A stretch of DNA of 64,000 nucleotides from Bacillus sp. AFS055030 (GTDB lineage Bacteria; Bacillota; Bacilli; Bacillales; Bacillaceae_G), in the NCBI RefSeq assembly GCF_002574545.1, contig NZ_NUGT01000077.1, positions 88,777 through 152,776 on the forward strand, in the 5' to 3' direction. A program made the position numbers and the translations under genes. The notes beneath the pieces are model-generated. The model searched no databases and was not told the DNA's origin. It worked only from the letters and a program-made list of their open reading frames with translations. Numbering within the stretch: the first letter of the stretch is position 1; each line of letters starts with the position of its first letter. Of this stretch, positions 8,091-18,625 are shown in pieces.

Positions 8091-9035
8091 ATGAAAACAG
8101 GATTTCGAACAATTAATAAATATAAAACTGATATGATTCATATGAGAGATCCTTTTATCTTTACATATCCTAAAGAGCAAAAGTATTATCTATATGGAAC
8201 AACCTTTGCAGATGGCTGTGGTGATAAAGATCCAGTTTTTGAAGTATTTGTCAGTGATGATCTAGAAGAATGGGAAGGTCCATATGTGGCATTTAATCCA
8301 CCAAAGGGTTTTTGGGGAGTTAGACATTACTGGGCTCCTGAAGTTTTTGAAATAGATGGTTTATTTTATATGTTTGCATCGTTTAAAGGTGGCATTGGTG
8401 AGCATCGTGGTACTGGTATTCTAGTAGCAGAACATCCAGCAGGTCCTTATATTCCTCATAGTGAAGGGTCTATTACTCCAAAAGACTGGGAATGCTTAGA
8501 TGGAACGTATTATGAAGATGATCATGGTGAACATTGGATGGTTTTTTGTCACGAATGGACCCAATTATATGAAGGTAGAATAAAAGCGGTAAGATTGTCC
8601 GAGGATTTAAAAAAATCGGTTGGTGAGCCAATTGAAATATTAAATGCTGCAGATATGCCGTGGATTCGTCATTTTGGCGATCCAAGAATTGAAAAAGAGG
8701 GATATTTAACCGACGCACCTTTTATGTATAAAGCTAATAATGGAGAACTAATAATGATGTGGTCTAGTTATTCCATTCCTAACTATGGTGATGTTGGGAT
8801 GGGGGGATATACAGTAGCGATTGCAAGATCAAAGAATGGTAAGATAATTGGTGAATGGGAACATGACACTAAACTGCTTTTAGATCGAAATGCAGGACAT
8901 TCTAGTCTTTTTCGTGATTTACAAGGTCAATTATATATTTGCACACATTATCCTGATACTCCTCACGGTGATGAAAGACCTTTGTTTATAAAAATGGTTG
9001 AAACAGAAGACGGGATAATGATCGCTGAAAAATGA
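8091..9035 (+). CDS. Glycoside hydrolase family 43-like protein
   Basis: 314 residues, no signal peptide, so it acts on imported sugar. It shows the five-bladed propeller signature of GH43: 'MRDPFIFTYP' with Asp20 as likely general base, 'HYWAPEVFEIDGLFYMF', 'WECLDGTYYED' (candidate pKa-tuning Asp) and 'HSSLF...ERPLF' near the end. Where many GH43 enzymes have the general-acid Glu (E-A/G-P), this one has Asp208 in 'TDAPFMYK', a variant I associate with particular GH43 subfamilies. GH43 enzymes remove arabinofuranose, xylose or galactose; context favours an arabinosyl- or galactosyl-hydrolase. Co-transcribed with the transporter. Confidence 0.8.
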   Translation: MKTGFRTINKYKTDMIHMRDPFIFTYPKEQKYYLYGTTFADGCGDKDPVFEVFVSDDLEEWEGPYVAFNPPKGFWGVRHYWAPEVFEIDGLFYMFASFKGGIGEHRGTGILVAEHPAGPYIPHSEGSITPKDWECLDGTYYEDDHGEHWMVFCHEWTQLYEGRIKAVRLSEDLKKSVGEPIEILNAADMPWIRHFGDPRIEKEGYLTDAPFMYKANNGELIMMWSSYSIPNYGDVGMGGYTVAIARSKNGKIIGEWEHDTKLLLDRNAGHSSLFRDLQGQLYICTHYPDTPHGDERPLFIKMVETEDGIMIAEK

Positions 9036-9064
9036 GAGGATTCTTAATAAGAGAGATCTTTTAA

Positions 9065-10075
<1,011 letters not shown>

Positions 10076-10082
10076 TAAAAAG

Positions 10083-10126
10083 CACATGATTAGGCCATTA
10101 TTAGCCAAGTATCATGTGTTTTTTTA
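10083..10126 (+). terminator. Terminator of the transporter/regulator operon
   Basis: Stem CACATGAT/ATCATGTG with a 20-base loop, then a run of T. It separates the first transcription unit from the GH2-gal unit. Confidence 0.7.
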
Positions 10127-10146
10127 TTTGCTTCATAATGAAGTTA

Positions 10147-10205
10147 AAAATTTTAGTTAAATTTTTAGTAAAAACATTGACTGGTTTTTACTTTTTTAAT
10201 AAAAT
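10147..10205 (+). promoter_or_regulatory. Promoter module of the GH2-galKETM operon
   Basis: TTGACT (10177-10182), 17-base spacer, TAAAAT (10200-10205). The upstream 27 bases from 10147 differ by one base from the block at 4770, including the AAAATTTTAGT repeats. This is a duplicated control element that ties the two units together. Confidence 0.75.
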
Positions 10206-10209
10206 TAGT

Positions 10210-10223
10210 TAAAAGCGCTTTCA
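10210..10223 (+). promoter_or_regulatory. cre-like operator before the GH2 gene
   Basis: TAAAAGCGCTTTCA; only the second base departs from TGNAANCGNWNNCA, and AAAGCGCTTT is a perfect palindrome. It begins 5 bases after the -10 hexamer, the same placement as at 4835. Confidence 0.7.
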
Positions 10224-10280
10224 ATAATCTGTAAATAGAAAAATATATTTTTACTAAATGATGATAAGGAGAGATCGTTT

Positions 10281-12077
10281 ATGACCTATCGCTGTGAATA
10301 TCCAAGACCGCAGTTAGTTCGTAAAGAATGGCTAAACTTAAATGGAACGTGGGGCTTTGCATTTGATGATGATAATGTAGGTTCTAAACAGAAATGGTAC
10401 AAAAATAATTGTGTTTTCGATAAAGAGATTGAAGTACCATTTGCTTATCAAACGAAACTTAGTGGAATAAATGACAGTGCTTTCCATGATGTTGTTTGGT
10501 ATAAGAGAGAATTTGAAGTACCCGAAAACTGGAATGGTAAAAATGTCATTTTACATTTTGGTGCGGTAGATTATCGTGCTTGGGTTTACGTAAATGAACA
10601 ATTCGTTGGGTTCCACGAAGGTGGGAATAAAGCATTCCAGTTTGATATTACAAACTCTTTAAAGATTGGTAAACAAACAGTAGTTGTTAAAGTAGAGGAT
10701 CCTTCAACAGATGAAACGATTCCACGTGGAAAACAATATTGGTTAGAACAATCTGACAGTATCTGGTACACACGTACAACAGGGATTTGGCAAACGGTCT
10801 GGCTTGAAACGCTAAATCCCACCCATATTTCAAAGCTACGTTTTACACCAGATGTAGATAAAGGTGAAATTAGTGTTGAATTTGAGATTGAAGGTAATAG
10901 TTTAGATAAAGAAGTTCAATTTGAGATTGAATTTAAAGGTCAAAGAGTACTGAAAGATAAAATATTAATTCATGAAAAGTATAATAGGAGATCATTTAGC
11001 TTATATAATCAAAAGATTTTTCGTACAAGTTTTCACCATGATGGGTGGAACTGGACACCTGAAAACCCTAACTTATTTGATGTGAAAATTACATTATTTG
11101 AAGGGAATAATGAAATAGACGAAATCAAAACTTATTTTGGAATGAGAAAAATTCATACGGAAAACAAAATGATCTATTTGAATAATCGTCCATATTACCA
11201 AAAATTAGTTTTAGACCAAGGTTACTGGCCAGATGGATTATTGACTGCACCAACTGATGAAGATTTTAAAAAGGATATTATTCTTTCAAAAGAAATGGGC
11301 TTTAATGGTTGTCGTAAGCATCAAAAGGTAGAAGATCCGCGATTTTTATACTGGGCAGATAAACTAGGGTTCCTAGTTTGGGGAGAATGCGCTGCGAGCC
11401 CATCTTATAGCGAGGATGCAGCTGCACGGTTAATGAAGGAATGGGTTGAAATAGTTGAAAGAGACTTTAATCACCCATCAATAATTGCTTGGGTACCACT
11501 AAATGAAAGCTGGGGCATACCTAATGTTAGAGATAACCGTCAGCAGCAACATCATTCACAGGCAATGTACCATTTAATTCATTCAATTGATCCAACTAGA
11601 CTTGTTATTTCAAATGATGGCTGGGAACTAACTAAATCAGATATAGTAGCAGTTCATAATTATAATCATGGAAATAAAGACGAAGGTTTCAAATACGAAA
11701 GATTTGTAGAGGACCTAGCTAAGGAAGAAACTATTCTTTCTTCAATGCCAGCCAAAAGATCCATATTTGCAAACGGGTTCAATTATGAAGGTGAACCGAT
11801 ATTATTAACAGAGTTTGGAGGAATCGGATACAAAGTTGGTGCTGATGCGGGATGGGGATACACATCAGTAGGAAATGAAGAGGATTTTATTAATGATTAT
11901 TCAAGAGTTATGAAAGCTGTCTATAGTTCTAACATTTTGCATGGGTATTGCTATACACAATTAACCGATGTTGAACAAGAGATTAATGGATTACTAACTT
12001 ATACGCGTGAACCAAAATGCAATTTAAAAGAAATTAAAAAAATAAATGATATGTGGCATTCAGAAATTGTTAAGTAA
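10281..12077 (+). CDS. Glycoside hydrolase family 2, beta-galactosidase-like
   Basis: 598 residues, cytoplasmic (no signal peptide). Domain order is the jelly-roll sugar-binding domain (about 1-180: 'NLNGTWGFAFDD', 'GAVDYRAWVYVNEQFVGFHEGG'), an immunoglobulin-like domain (about 181-290) and a TIM barrel with acid/base Glu409 in 'PLNESWG' and nucleophile Glu511 in 'LLTEFGG'. This shorter LacZ-like GH2 group is not fully defined in specificity; the directly following galKETM genes argue for release of galactose from an imported oligosaccharide. Alternatives are beta-glucuronidase or an arabinopyranosidase activity. The ATG is preceded by AAGGAGAG. Confidence 0.82.
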   Translation: MTYRCEYPRPQLVRKEWLNLNGTWGFAFDDDNVGSKQKWYKNNCVFDKEIEVPFAYQTKLSGINDSAFHDVVWYKREFEVPENWNGKNVILHFGAVDYRAWVYVNEQFVGFHEGGNKAFQFDITNSLKIGKQTVVVKVEDPSTDETIPRGKQYWLEQSDSIWYTRTTGIWQTVWLETLNPTHISKLRFTPDVDKGEISVEFEIEGNSLDKEVQFEIEFKGQRVLKDKILIHEKYNRRSFSLYNQKIFRTSFHHDGWNWTPENPNLFDVKITLFEGNNEIDEIKTYFGMRKIHTENKMIYLNNRPYYQKLVLDQGYWPDGLLTAPTDEDFKKDIILSKEMGFNGCRKHQKVEDPRFLYWADKLGFLVWGECAASPSYSEDAAARLMKEWVEIVERDFNHPSIIAWVPLNESWGIPNVRDNRQQQHHSQAMYHLIHSIDPTRLVISNDGWELTKSDIVAVHNYNHGNKDEGFKYERFVEDLAKEETILSSMPAKRSIFANGFNYEGEPILLTEFGGIGYKVGADAGWGYTSVGNEEDFINDYSRVMKAVYSSNILHGYCYTQLTDVEQEINGLLTYTREPKCNLKEIKKINDMWHSEIVK

Positions 12078-12222
12078 TCGATTTTCTGAGATTAATAATT
12101 ATCTAAAGATCACCCTAATATTACAGGGCTAAAAAGTAAAGAAATTAATAAAAAATAAGTTTAATAGTAAACAAGATAAGAGAATCAATAGAAATTTCGA
12201 AGTAAACTTTGGAGGAATTCGT

Positions 12223-13404
12223 ATGGATTTATCATCTTTAAGTAAAAAATTCTCTGATATTTTTGTTATTAGTCATACACGATATTTCTTTGCCCCTGGT
12301 CGTATAAATTTAATTGGAGAACATACCGATTATAACGGTGGGAATGTATTTCCATGTGCAATTACATTTGGGACATATGGGCTGGCAAGAAAAAGAGAAG
12401 ATCGTTTGATAAGGTTGTATTCAATGAACTTCCCAGAAAGTGGAATTATTGAATTCAGCCTCCAAGATTTAAATTACAATAAAGAGCACAATTGGGCGAA
12501 CTATCCTAAAGGAATAATTAAGTTTCTTTTGGAGGATAACTCCGAGATTAATTCGGGTGTAGACATTTTATTTTACGGTAATATACCGAGTGGAGCTGGA
12601 TTGTCTTCATCTGCATCAATTGAACTAGTAACTGGTGTGATCATAGATTCTTTGTTTGAGCTAAATATGAATCGCTTAGATTTGGTGAAACTAGGTAAAA
12701 AGGTTGAAAATGAATTCATAGGTGTAAACAGCGGGATCATGGATCAATTTGCTATAGGAATGGGCTCAAAAGGTTGTGGAATATTACTAGATTGCCAAAC
12801 ACTAAAATATGAGTATGCACCCGTTCTTCTAGAAAATCACCATCTTATTATTATGAATTCGAATAAAAGGCGAGAATTAGTAAGCTCTAAGTATAATGAG
12901 CGTAGAGAAGAGTGTCAGCAGGCACTCTCTGATATACAAAAGCATATTAAGGTCGAATCATTAGGACAATTGTCAGAACAAGAGTTTGAATTAGTTAAAG
13001 ATACGATCAAAAATGAAACGGTTAGAAAAAGAGCAAAACATGCTGTTTATGAAAATCACCGAACATTAAAGGCTTTAAAAGAATTAAAGAATAACAATTT
13101 AAAAGTATTTGGAGAGTTAATGAACCAATCACATATCTCTTTGCGTGATGATTATGAAGTTACGGGCATAGAACTTGATACTTTAGTAGAAGCTGCTTGG
13201 CAACAACCAGGTGTAATAGGTGCTAGAATGACGGGAGCAGGTTTTGGCGGTTGTGCAATTGCGATTGTAGAGAAAGAATATACTGAAGCATTTCTTAAAA
13301 AAGTTGGTATGGCTTACACAGAAAAAATAGGCTATGAAGCTTGTTTTTATATCGCTGGTATTGGCGATGGTGCGAAGGAAATTACAATGGAGGTTCTACA
13401 ATGA
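12223..13404 (+). CDS. galK: Galactokinase
   Basis: 393 residues, GHMP kinase. 'FAPGRINLIGEHTDYNGG' (about 24-41) is the galactokinase signature, 'GNIPSGAGLSSSAS' the ATP loop and 'RMTGAGFGGCAIAIVE' the C-terminal GHMP motif. It phosphorylates galactose to galactose-1-phosphate, the first step of the Leloir route. TTGGAGGAATT lies before the ATG. Its stop overlaps the galE start (ATGA), giving coupled translation. Confidence 0.95.
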   Translation: MDLSSLSKKFSDIFVISHTRYFFAPGRINLIGEHTDYNGGNVFPCAITFGTYGLARKREDRLIRLYSMNFPESGIIEFSLQDLNYNKEHNWANYPKGIIKFLLEDNSEINSGVDILFYGNIPSGAGLSSSASIELVTGVIIDSLFELNMNRLDLVKLGKKVENEFIGVNSGIMDQFAIGMGSKGCGILLDCQTLKYEYAPVLLENHHLIIMNSNKRRELVSSKYNERREECQQALSDIQKHIKVESLGQLSEQEFELVKDTIKNETVRKRAKHAVYENHRTLKALKELKNNNLKVFGELMNQSHISLRDDYEVTGIELDTLVEAAWQQPGVIGARMTGAGFGGCAIAIVEKEYTEAFLKKVGMAYTEKIGYEACFYIAGIGDGAKEITMEVLQ

Positions 13405-14390
13405 GTATTCTAGTTCTTGGAGGTGCTGGTTATATCGGCTCCCACGCTGTGTATCAATTAATTGATCAAAAATATGATGTTGTAGTCGTTGATAATCTTC
13501 AAACAGGTCACCGTAAAGCAATCCATCCCAATGCTAAATTCTATTTTGGAGATATTCGTGATAAAAGTTTTTTACAAAAGGTTTTTGAAAATGAGAAAAT
13601 AGAAGGCGTTTTACATTTCGCTGCTAACTCGTTAGTGGGGGAATCTATGATTTTGCCTATAAAATATTTTGATAATAATGTTTATGGAACTCAAGTATTG
13701 CTTGATGTCATGGTCGAGTACGGTGTGAAAAATATTGTATTCTCTTCAACAGCTGCTACATATGGTGAACAAGAAATTATGCCAATTACCGAGGAAATGG
13801 AAACAGTTCCTACAAATGCATATGGAGAAACAAAATTAATGATGGAGAAATTAATGAAATGGTGTGATATTGCCCATGGTATTAAATTTGTTTCTCTAAG
13901 ATATTTTAATGTTGCTGGTGCTCGATTAACTGGAGAGATTGGTGAAGATCATAGACCAGAGACCCATCTAATTCCTTTAGTACTTCAAGTGGCATTAAAT
14001 CAGCGTGAATTTATTTCAATTTTTGGCGATGATTATGATACAAGCGATGGAACTTGTATTCGAGATTATATCCACGTTGAAGATTTAATTAATGCACATA
14101 TTCTTTCGTTACGATATTTGCAAAATGGTGGGGCAAGCAATATTTTCAACCTCGGAAGTAGCCAAGGCTATTCAGTATTAGAGATTATTGAGTCTGCAAG
14201 AGAAGTCACCGGACATGAAATTCCTACTAAAATAGTTGAACGAAGAAAAGGAGATCCTAGTAAGTTAATTGCATCCTCTACAAAAGCAATTGAAGTATTA
14301 GGTTGGCAACCAAAACACACCTCCATCAAACAGATCATTCAAGATGCTTGGAACTGGCATCGATCAAATATTGATGGATACAATGACTAG
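13401..14390 (+). CDS. galE: UDP-glucose 4-epimerase
   Basis: 329 residues, extended SDR. NAD-binding 'GGAGYIGSH' at the N-terminus, catalytic Ser in 'FSSTAATYGE' and 'AYGETK' carrying the Tyr-x-x-x-Lys pair, 'LRYFNVAGA' following. It interconverts UDP-galactose and UDP-glucose. I take the ATG overlapping the galK stop rather than the upstream in-frame starts inside galK: AATGGAGG precedes it and the protein then begins, as usual for GalE, just before the Rossmann motif. Confidence 0.95.
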   Translation: MSILVLGGAGYIGSHAVYQLIDQKYDVVVVDNLQTGHRKAIHPNAKFYFGDIRDKSFLQKVFENEKIEGVLHFAANSLVGESMILPIKYFDNNVYGTQVLLDVMVEYGVKNIVFSSTAATYGEQEIMPITEEMETVPTNAYGETKLMMEKLMKWCDIAHGIKFVSLRYFNVAGARLTGEIGEDHRPETHLIPLVLQVALNQREFISIFGDDYDTSDGTCIRDYIHVEDLINAHILSLRYLQNGGASNIFNLGSSQGYSVLEIIESAREVTGHEIPTKIVERRKGDPSKLIASSTKAIEVLGWQPKHTSIKQIIQDAWNWHRSNIDGYND

Positions 14391-14402
14391 GGGTGATTAA
14401 CT

Positions 14403-15896
14403 ATGAATATCTATGCTTCGATCCAGGGACTGCTGCATCGTGTTATTTCAGAAGAATTAATTCATTCAGAGGATGAGATATACTCCAGAAACAAAATTAT
14501 GAGTCTATTAGCTTTGGATTCATTTCCTAATCAAGTACCGTTTGATCGGAATAAGGATATTCCGGTTTATCTAGAAGAAATTGCTTCTTATGCTATAAAA
14601 GAGGGGTTTATTAAGAATCAGTCTGATGAAATAGAGATTTTTTTAAGTAAGTTGATGGATATATTTTTACCGAGACCCTCAGATTTGAATAATAGATTTT
14701 ATAAAAAGTATTCAAATGATCCAATAGCAGCTACTAATTATTTTTATAAACTTAGCCAAAATAGTAATTACATTAAAACGAAAGATGTCTCCAAAAATAT
14801 TAGCTATAAAGTCAATACTAATTATGGTGAATTAGATATCACAATAAACTTATCAAAGCCAGAGAAAGATCCAGTGCAAATTGCTTTTGAGCGAAAAATG
14901 AAACCTGCAACAACTACCTATCCAAAATGTCTTTTATGTATCGAAAATGAAGGATTTGTTGGAAGAATTGGGCATCCTGCTCGTTCAAACCATCGAATGG
15001 TTCGCGTACATATTAACGACGAGAAATGGCTACTACAATACTCACCTTATGTATATTACAATGAACATTGCATCCTTTTAGCGGATACTCACCGTGATAT
15101 GAAAATAGATCGTGAAACTTTTACTAGATTACTAGACTTCATAGAAAAATTTCCTCATTATTTCATTGGGTCAAATGCCGATTTACCAATCGTAGGAGGG
15201 TCTATTCTCTCACACGATCATTATCAAGGTGGGAATTATGAGTTTGCAATGGCAAAAGCAGTAAATAAATATGAATTTAAGATGAAACGTTTTCCGTTAA
15301 TATCTGCCTCAATTCTTAAATGGCCAGTGTCTGTCATACGTCTTAGAGGAGTAAATAAAAGCGATCTTATCAGTGCATCAGAGTATATTTTAGATAAATG
15401 GAAGAATTATAGTGATCTTGATGTTAATCTCGTCGCGTATACAGGTGAAGTTCGTCATAATACAATTACTCCCATTGCTCGTATCAACAGTGATAAAGAA
15501 TTTGAAATTGACCTAGTATTACGTAATAACAGAACAAGTGAAGAACACCCATTAGGAATCTTTCACCCGCACGAGGATGTTCACCATATTAAAAAAGAAA
15601 ATATTGGCTTAATAGAAGTGATGGGGTTAGCTGTCCTACCAGCTAGGCTCGATCGAGAAATTACTGAAATCGAGAAATATTTACTTGGACAAGCAAATGA
15701 AATAGAGCCATACCACCTAACTTGGGGCGAAGATATGAAAAATCGTTACGCAGGAAACATTTCAACTCAAACTGTGTCTGATATAGTTCGGAATGAAATA
15801 GGTATAAAATTTCTAAGAGCACTAGAACATGCCGGAGTATATAAGTGGGATCAAAAAGGATTCGAAGCATTCATACGATTTATTGATATATTATGA
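14403..15896 (+). CDS. galT: UTP-hexose-1-phosphate uridylyltransferase, GalT class II
   Basis: 497 residues, the longer GalT type of Firmicutes. The histidine-triad-like active site is visible as 'ILSHDHYQGG' (nucleophilic His). It exchanges galactose-1-phosphate for the glucose-1-phosphate of UDP-glucose. Starts 12 bases after galE with a GGGGTGAT site; length and both ends agree with the family. Confidence 0.93.
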   Translation: MNIYASIQGLLHRVISEELIHSEDEIYSRNKIMSLLALDSFPNQVPFDRNKDIPVYLEEIASYAIKEGFIKNQSDEIEIFLSKLMDIFLPRPSDLNNRFYKKYSNDPIAATNYFYKLSQNSNYIKTKDVSKNISYKVNTNYGELDITINLSKPEKDPVQIAFERKMKPATTTYPKCLLCIENEGFVGRIGHPARSNHRMVRVHINDEKWLLQYSPYVYYNEHCILLADTHRDMKIDRETFTRLLDFIEKFPHYFIGSNADLPIVGGSILSHDHYQGGNYEFAMAKAVNKYEFKMKRFPLISASILKWPVSVIRLRGVNKSDLISASEYILDKWKNYSDLDVNLVAYTGEVRHNTITPIARINSDKEFEIDLVLRNNRTSEEHPLGIFHPHEDVHHIKKENIGLIEVMGLAVLPARLDREITEIEKYLLGQANEIEPYHLTWGEDMKNRYAGNISTQTVSDIVRNEIGIKFLRALEHAGVYKWDQKGFEAFIRFIDIL

Positions 15897-15909
15897 GGAG
15901 TTTAAAATC

Positions 15910-16980
15910 ATGAGAGTATATAAGGAGAAGTTTGGAGAGCTAAATGGGAATACAATTTTTGCAAATACAATGATAAATTCTCATGGAATGAAAGTAACCT
16001 GTTTAGATTATGGATGTATAATAAACAAAATCATCGTACCTGATAAAAATGGTAAGTTTGAAAATGTCGTTCTTGGGTTTGATTCAATTAATGAATATGT
16101 TGAACATTCTCCATATTTTGGAGCGGTAATTGGGCGGGTAGCAGGAAGGATTAATAAAGCTAATTTTGAATTGAATAATCAGGTGTATCAGCTTGCAATT
16201 AATAATAAGAGTAATCATCTTCATGGTGGTCTCAAAGGATTTGACAAGGTTATTTGGGATACAGAGATCATAGAAAATAAAGATAAGATTAGTTTTGTTT
16301 TTACTTATCAAAGTCTAGATGGTGAAGAAGGTTATCCAGGAAATATAGATATGAAGGTTATCTATACTCTAAACAATAAAAATGAGTTAATCATTACGTA
16401 TGAAGGAAAATCCGATCAAAGAACATTGTTAAATGTAACAAATCATTCTTATTTTAATTTATCTGGAGATTTAAAAAGAGATGTTCTAAATCATTACTTA
16501 ATACTAAAAAGTAAACGCTTTGTTGAACTTGATCAGGAATTAATTCCAACCGGAAGATTAATAGATGTTGATAATACACCATTTGATTTTACAGAAGGTA
16601 GGAAATTAATTGATGGAGTAGAATCTTCTCATCCTCAAAATATTTTAGCAGGAAATGGATACGATCATCCCTTTCTTTTAGAGGAAAATGATACTGAACA
16701 GATTACACTTAGTGATGAAGAGAATGGTCGGGTACTAACGATTGAAACGAATCAACCTGGGGTGGTCCTTTATACTGGAACACAACTTTTAAATAATTTT
16801 TCAATCAGAAGCATTCAATCTAGAAAGTATCTAGGACTTTGTCTGGAGACTCAAGGACTTCCTGATTCTATTCATCATGATAATTTTCCAAGCTGTATCC
16901 TTGAAAAGGATGAGGATTATCGAGCCTTTACTAAGTTAAAGTTTTTAATTAGTAAGAATAAAAATGATGAAAACGTGTAG
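15910..16980 (+). CDS. galM: Aldose 1-epimerase (galactose mutarotase)
   Basis: 356 residues, beta-sandwich mutarotase. Catalytic His in 'NVTNHSYFNLSG', 'NGYDHPFLL' and the base Glu in 'GLCLETQGLPDSIHH'. Converts beta- to alpha-galactose for GalK. The chosen ATG follows GAGGAG at 15895-15900; a longer in-frame reading back into galT lacks such a site. Last gene of the operon; the terminator stem begins at its stop codon. Confidence 0.93.
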   Translation: MRVYKEKFGELNGNTIFANTMINSHGMKVTCLDYGCIINKIIVPDKNGKFENVVLGFDSINEYVEHSPYFGAVIGRVAGRINKANFELNNQVYQLAINNKSNHLHGGLKGFDKVIWDTEIIENKDKISFVFTYQSLDGEEGYPGNIDMKVIYTLNNKNELIITYEGKSDQRTLLNVTNHSYFNLSGDLKRDVLNHYLILKSKRFVELDQELIPTGRLIDVDNTPFDFTEGRKLIDGVESSHPQNILAGNGYDHPFLLEENDTEQITLSDEENGRVLTIETNQPGVVLYTGTQLLNNFSIRSIQSRKYLGLCLETQGLPDSIHHDNFPSCILEKDEDYRAFTKLKFLISKNKNDENV

Positions 16981-16999
16981 GTTATCTACACGTTTTTTT
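16971..16999 (+). terminator. Terminator of the gal operon
   Basis: Perfect 10-bp stem AAACGTGTAG/CTACACGTTT with a 5-base loop and T-run. The galM stop TAG is the last triplet of the left arm. Confidence 0.88.
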
Positions 17000-17023
17000 G
17001 AAATTGTTTACTTATGTAGTTCG

Positions 17024-17413
17024 TTATTCTACGTCAAAACCAGCAGCTTTCCACGCAGCAGTACCGCCATCAATATAAGCAACATCAGTGAATCCCATTT
17101 TTTTAAGTAAATATGCTCCTAATGATGCTTGGCCACCTGCACCACATGTCACAAGTACTGGGCGATTTCGATCTGCTAATTTAGGCTCGCGTAAATGTTC
17201 AGGTAATTCTAAATCAGCACGGATTGGTAGCATGCCAAGTGAGATATTTAGACTGCTTGGTATTAATCCGCATGCACCTGCATCAGCTGCGTCTTGTACA
17301 TCAATTACTAATGTTTCAGGGTTTGAATTAATTTTTTCACGTGCTTCAGCTGAACTGATTCCTTTTACATTTTCACGTGCTTCTGCAACCATTTGTTTGA
17401 AAGTAATTGCCAT
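17024..17413 (-). CDS. Single-domain rhodanese-like protein
   Basis: 129 residues, cytoplasmic. Active-site Cys90 starts the loop 'CGAGGQAS', and 'TLVIDVQDAADAGACGLIPSSLNI' and 'YIDGGTAAWKAAGFDVE' are the usual N- and C-terminal rhodanese motifs. It probably transfers sulfane sulfur; acceptor unknown. The ATG at 17413 is preceded by GGAGGAGTAA; an upstream extension has no site. Lone leftward gene between the gal operon and the amidase pair, with no visible link to either. Confidence 0.85.
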   Translation of the reverse strand: MAITFKQMVAEARENVKGISSAEAREKINSNPETLVIDVQDAADAGACGLIPSSLNISLGMLPIRADLELPEHLREPKLADRNRPVLVTCGAGGQASLGAYLLKKMGFTDVAYIDGGTAAWKAAGFDVE

Positions 17414-17644
17414 GATTACTCCTCCAGTATAATGAAATTGGAAATTCCTAAATTTGGAAATCTCAACTATACAATACACCAGAAGTCATATGCAATTCAA
17501 ATTGGTGGTGTTAATTATAGAGTTTATAGGAAAAAAGTAATGAAATTATCAAATTAAAACAAGGGATATGAACTTATATGCAGAAATTAATTATGGTTAT
17601 ATCATTTTACATACAGAATTTGAGCGTTGAAAGAAGGAGTAAAT

Positions 17645-18601
17645 ATGCCAGAAACATATAAATTTAAAACATCAGATCAGCATTTGCATGCATCTTTTAG
17701 TAACGAATATGAACCTATTCAAATCATTCGTTCTGGTGATTCGATTGAATTTGATACGATTGATATCGGATGGGGTTATTCGCATAAAAATGGAGAAAGA
17801 GTAAGGTTTGTGTCAAGGGAAAAGGAAAAAGAATGGGGCCATCCTATGATTGGTCCAATTTTTGTAGAAGGCGCTAAACCGGGGATGACGCTTGAAGTTA
17901 AAATTAACGAATTAAAAGCTGGTTGGTACGGTTGGAATTGTGCAGGTGGTCAAAAGAATTGGCAAAATAACGCATTAGGCATTTCAGAAGAACTAGAAGT
18001 GACATTAAATTGGCTAATCAATGAGAAAAACAATACAGCGAAGACTAAAATCAGGGATAAGGAAGTTTCCGTACCTTTAGTACCGTTTTTAGGAGTCCTA
18101 GGTACAGCGCCTTCTGAATCTGGTGTTCATTCGACTATTCCACCGAGATATTGTGGGGGAAATATCGATTGTAAGGAGTTAGTAGAAGGTAGTACATTGT
18201 ATTTACCTATAGCCGTTGAAGGAGCGCTTTTTTCAGCTGGTGATGGACACGCTGCTCAAGGAGATGGGGAAGTATCCGGTCAAGCGATTGAATCCCCTTT
18301 TGATAAAGTGAATCTAGCACTTACAATAAGAGAGGACATGCAGATTAATATGCCACGTGCTAATACACCAGTAGGATGGCTAACTTTTGGTTTTGATGAA
18401 GATTTAAATCTAGCCACTGAAATTGCTTTAAATGGCATGGTCGAGTTAATACAAGAGTTATATGATATTGAAAAAACAGAGGCGGTTGCTTTAGCTAGTG
18501 TTTGCGTTGATTTGAGGATCACTCAAATTGTTAACCATGTTAAGGGTGTCCATGCTGTTTTGCCTCATCATATAAATATCACTTCAAATAAAAATGATTA
18601 G
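17645..18601 (+). CDS. Acetamidase/formamidase family protein
   Basis: 318 residues, FmdA/AmdA family. Diagnostic motifs are 'GDGHAAQGDGEVSGQAIE' (about 205-222), 'NTPVGWLTFGFDEDLNLA' and 'VCVDLRITQIVNHVKGVHAVLP' at the end. Family members hydrolyse small amides such as formamide or acetamide to the acid and ammonia. AAGAAGGAG precedes the chosen ATG; the in-frame TTG 18 bases upstream would place the site inside the gene. It is followed 24 bases later by an alpha/beta hydrolase, likely one operon. Confidence 0.85.
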   Translation: MPETYKFKTSDQHLHASFSNEYEPIQIIRSGDSIEFDTIDIGWGYSHKNGERVRFVSREKEKEWGHPMIGPIFVEGAKPGMTLEVKINELKAGWYGWNCAGGQKNWQNNALGISEELEVTLNWLINEKNNTAKTKIRDKEVSVPLVPFLGVLGTAPSESGVHSTIPPRYCGGNIDCKELVEGSTLYLPIAVEGALFSAGDGHAAQGDGEVSGQAIESPFDKVNLALTIREDMQINMPRANTPVGWLTFGFDEDLNLATEIALNGMVELIQELYDIEKTEAVALASVCVDLRITQIVNHVKGVHAVLPHHINITSNKND

Positions 18602-18625
18602 ATTTGAAAATTGGAGGTTAATTAA

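Noticed and set aside
12113-12128. Inverted repeat CCCT-N8-AGGG between the GH2 gene and galK
   Set aside because: Only four pairs and no T-run; not a terminator. The two genes are probably one operon.
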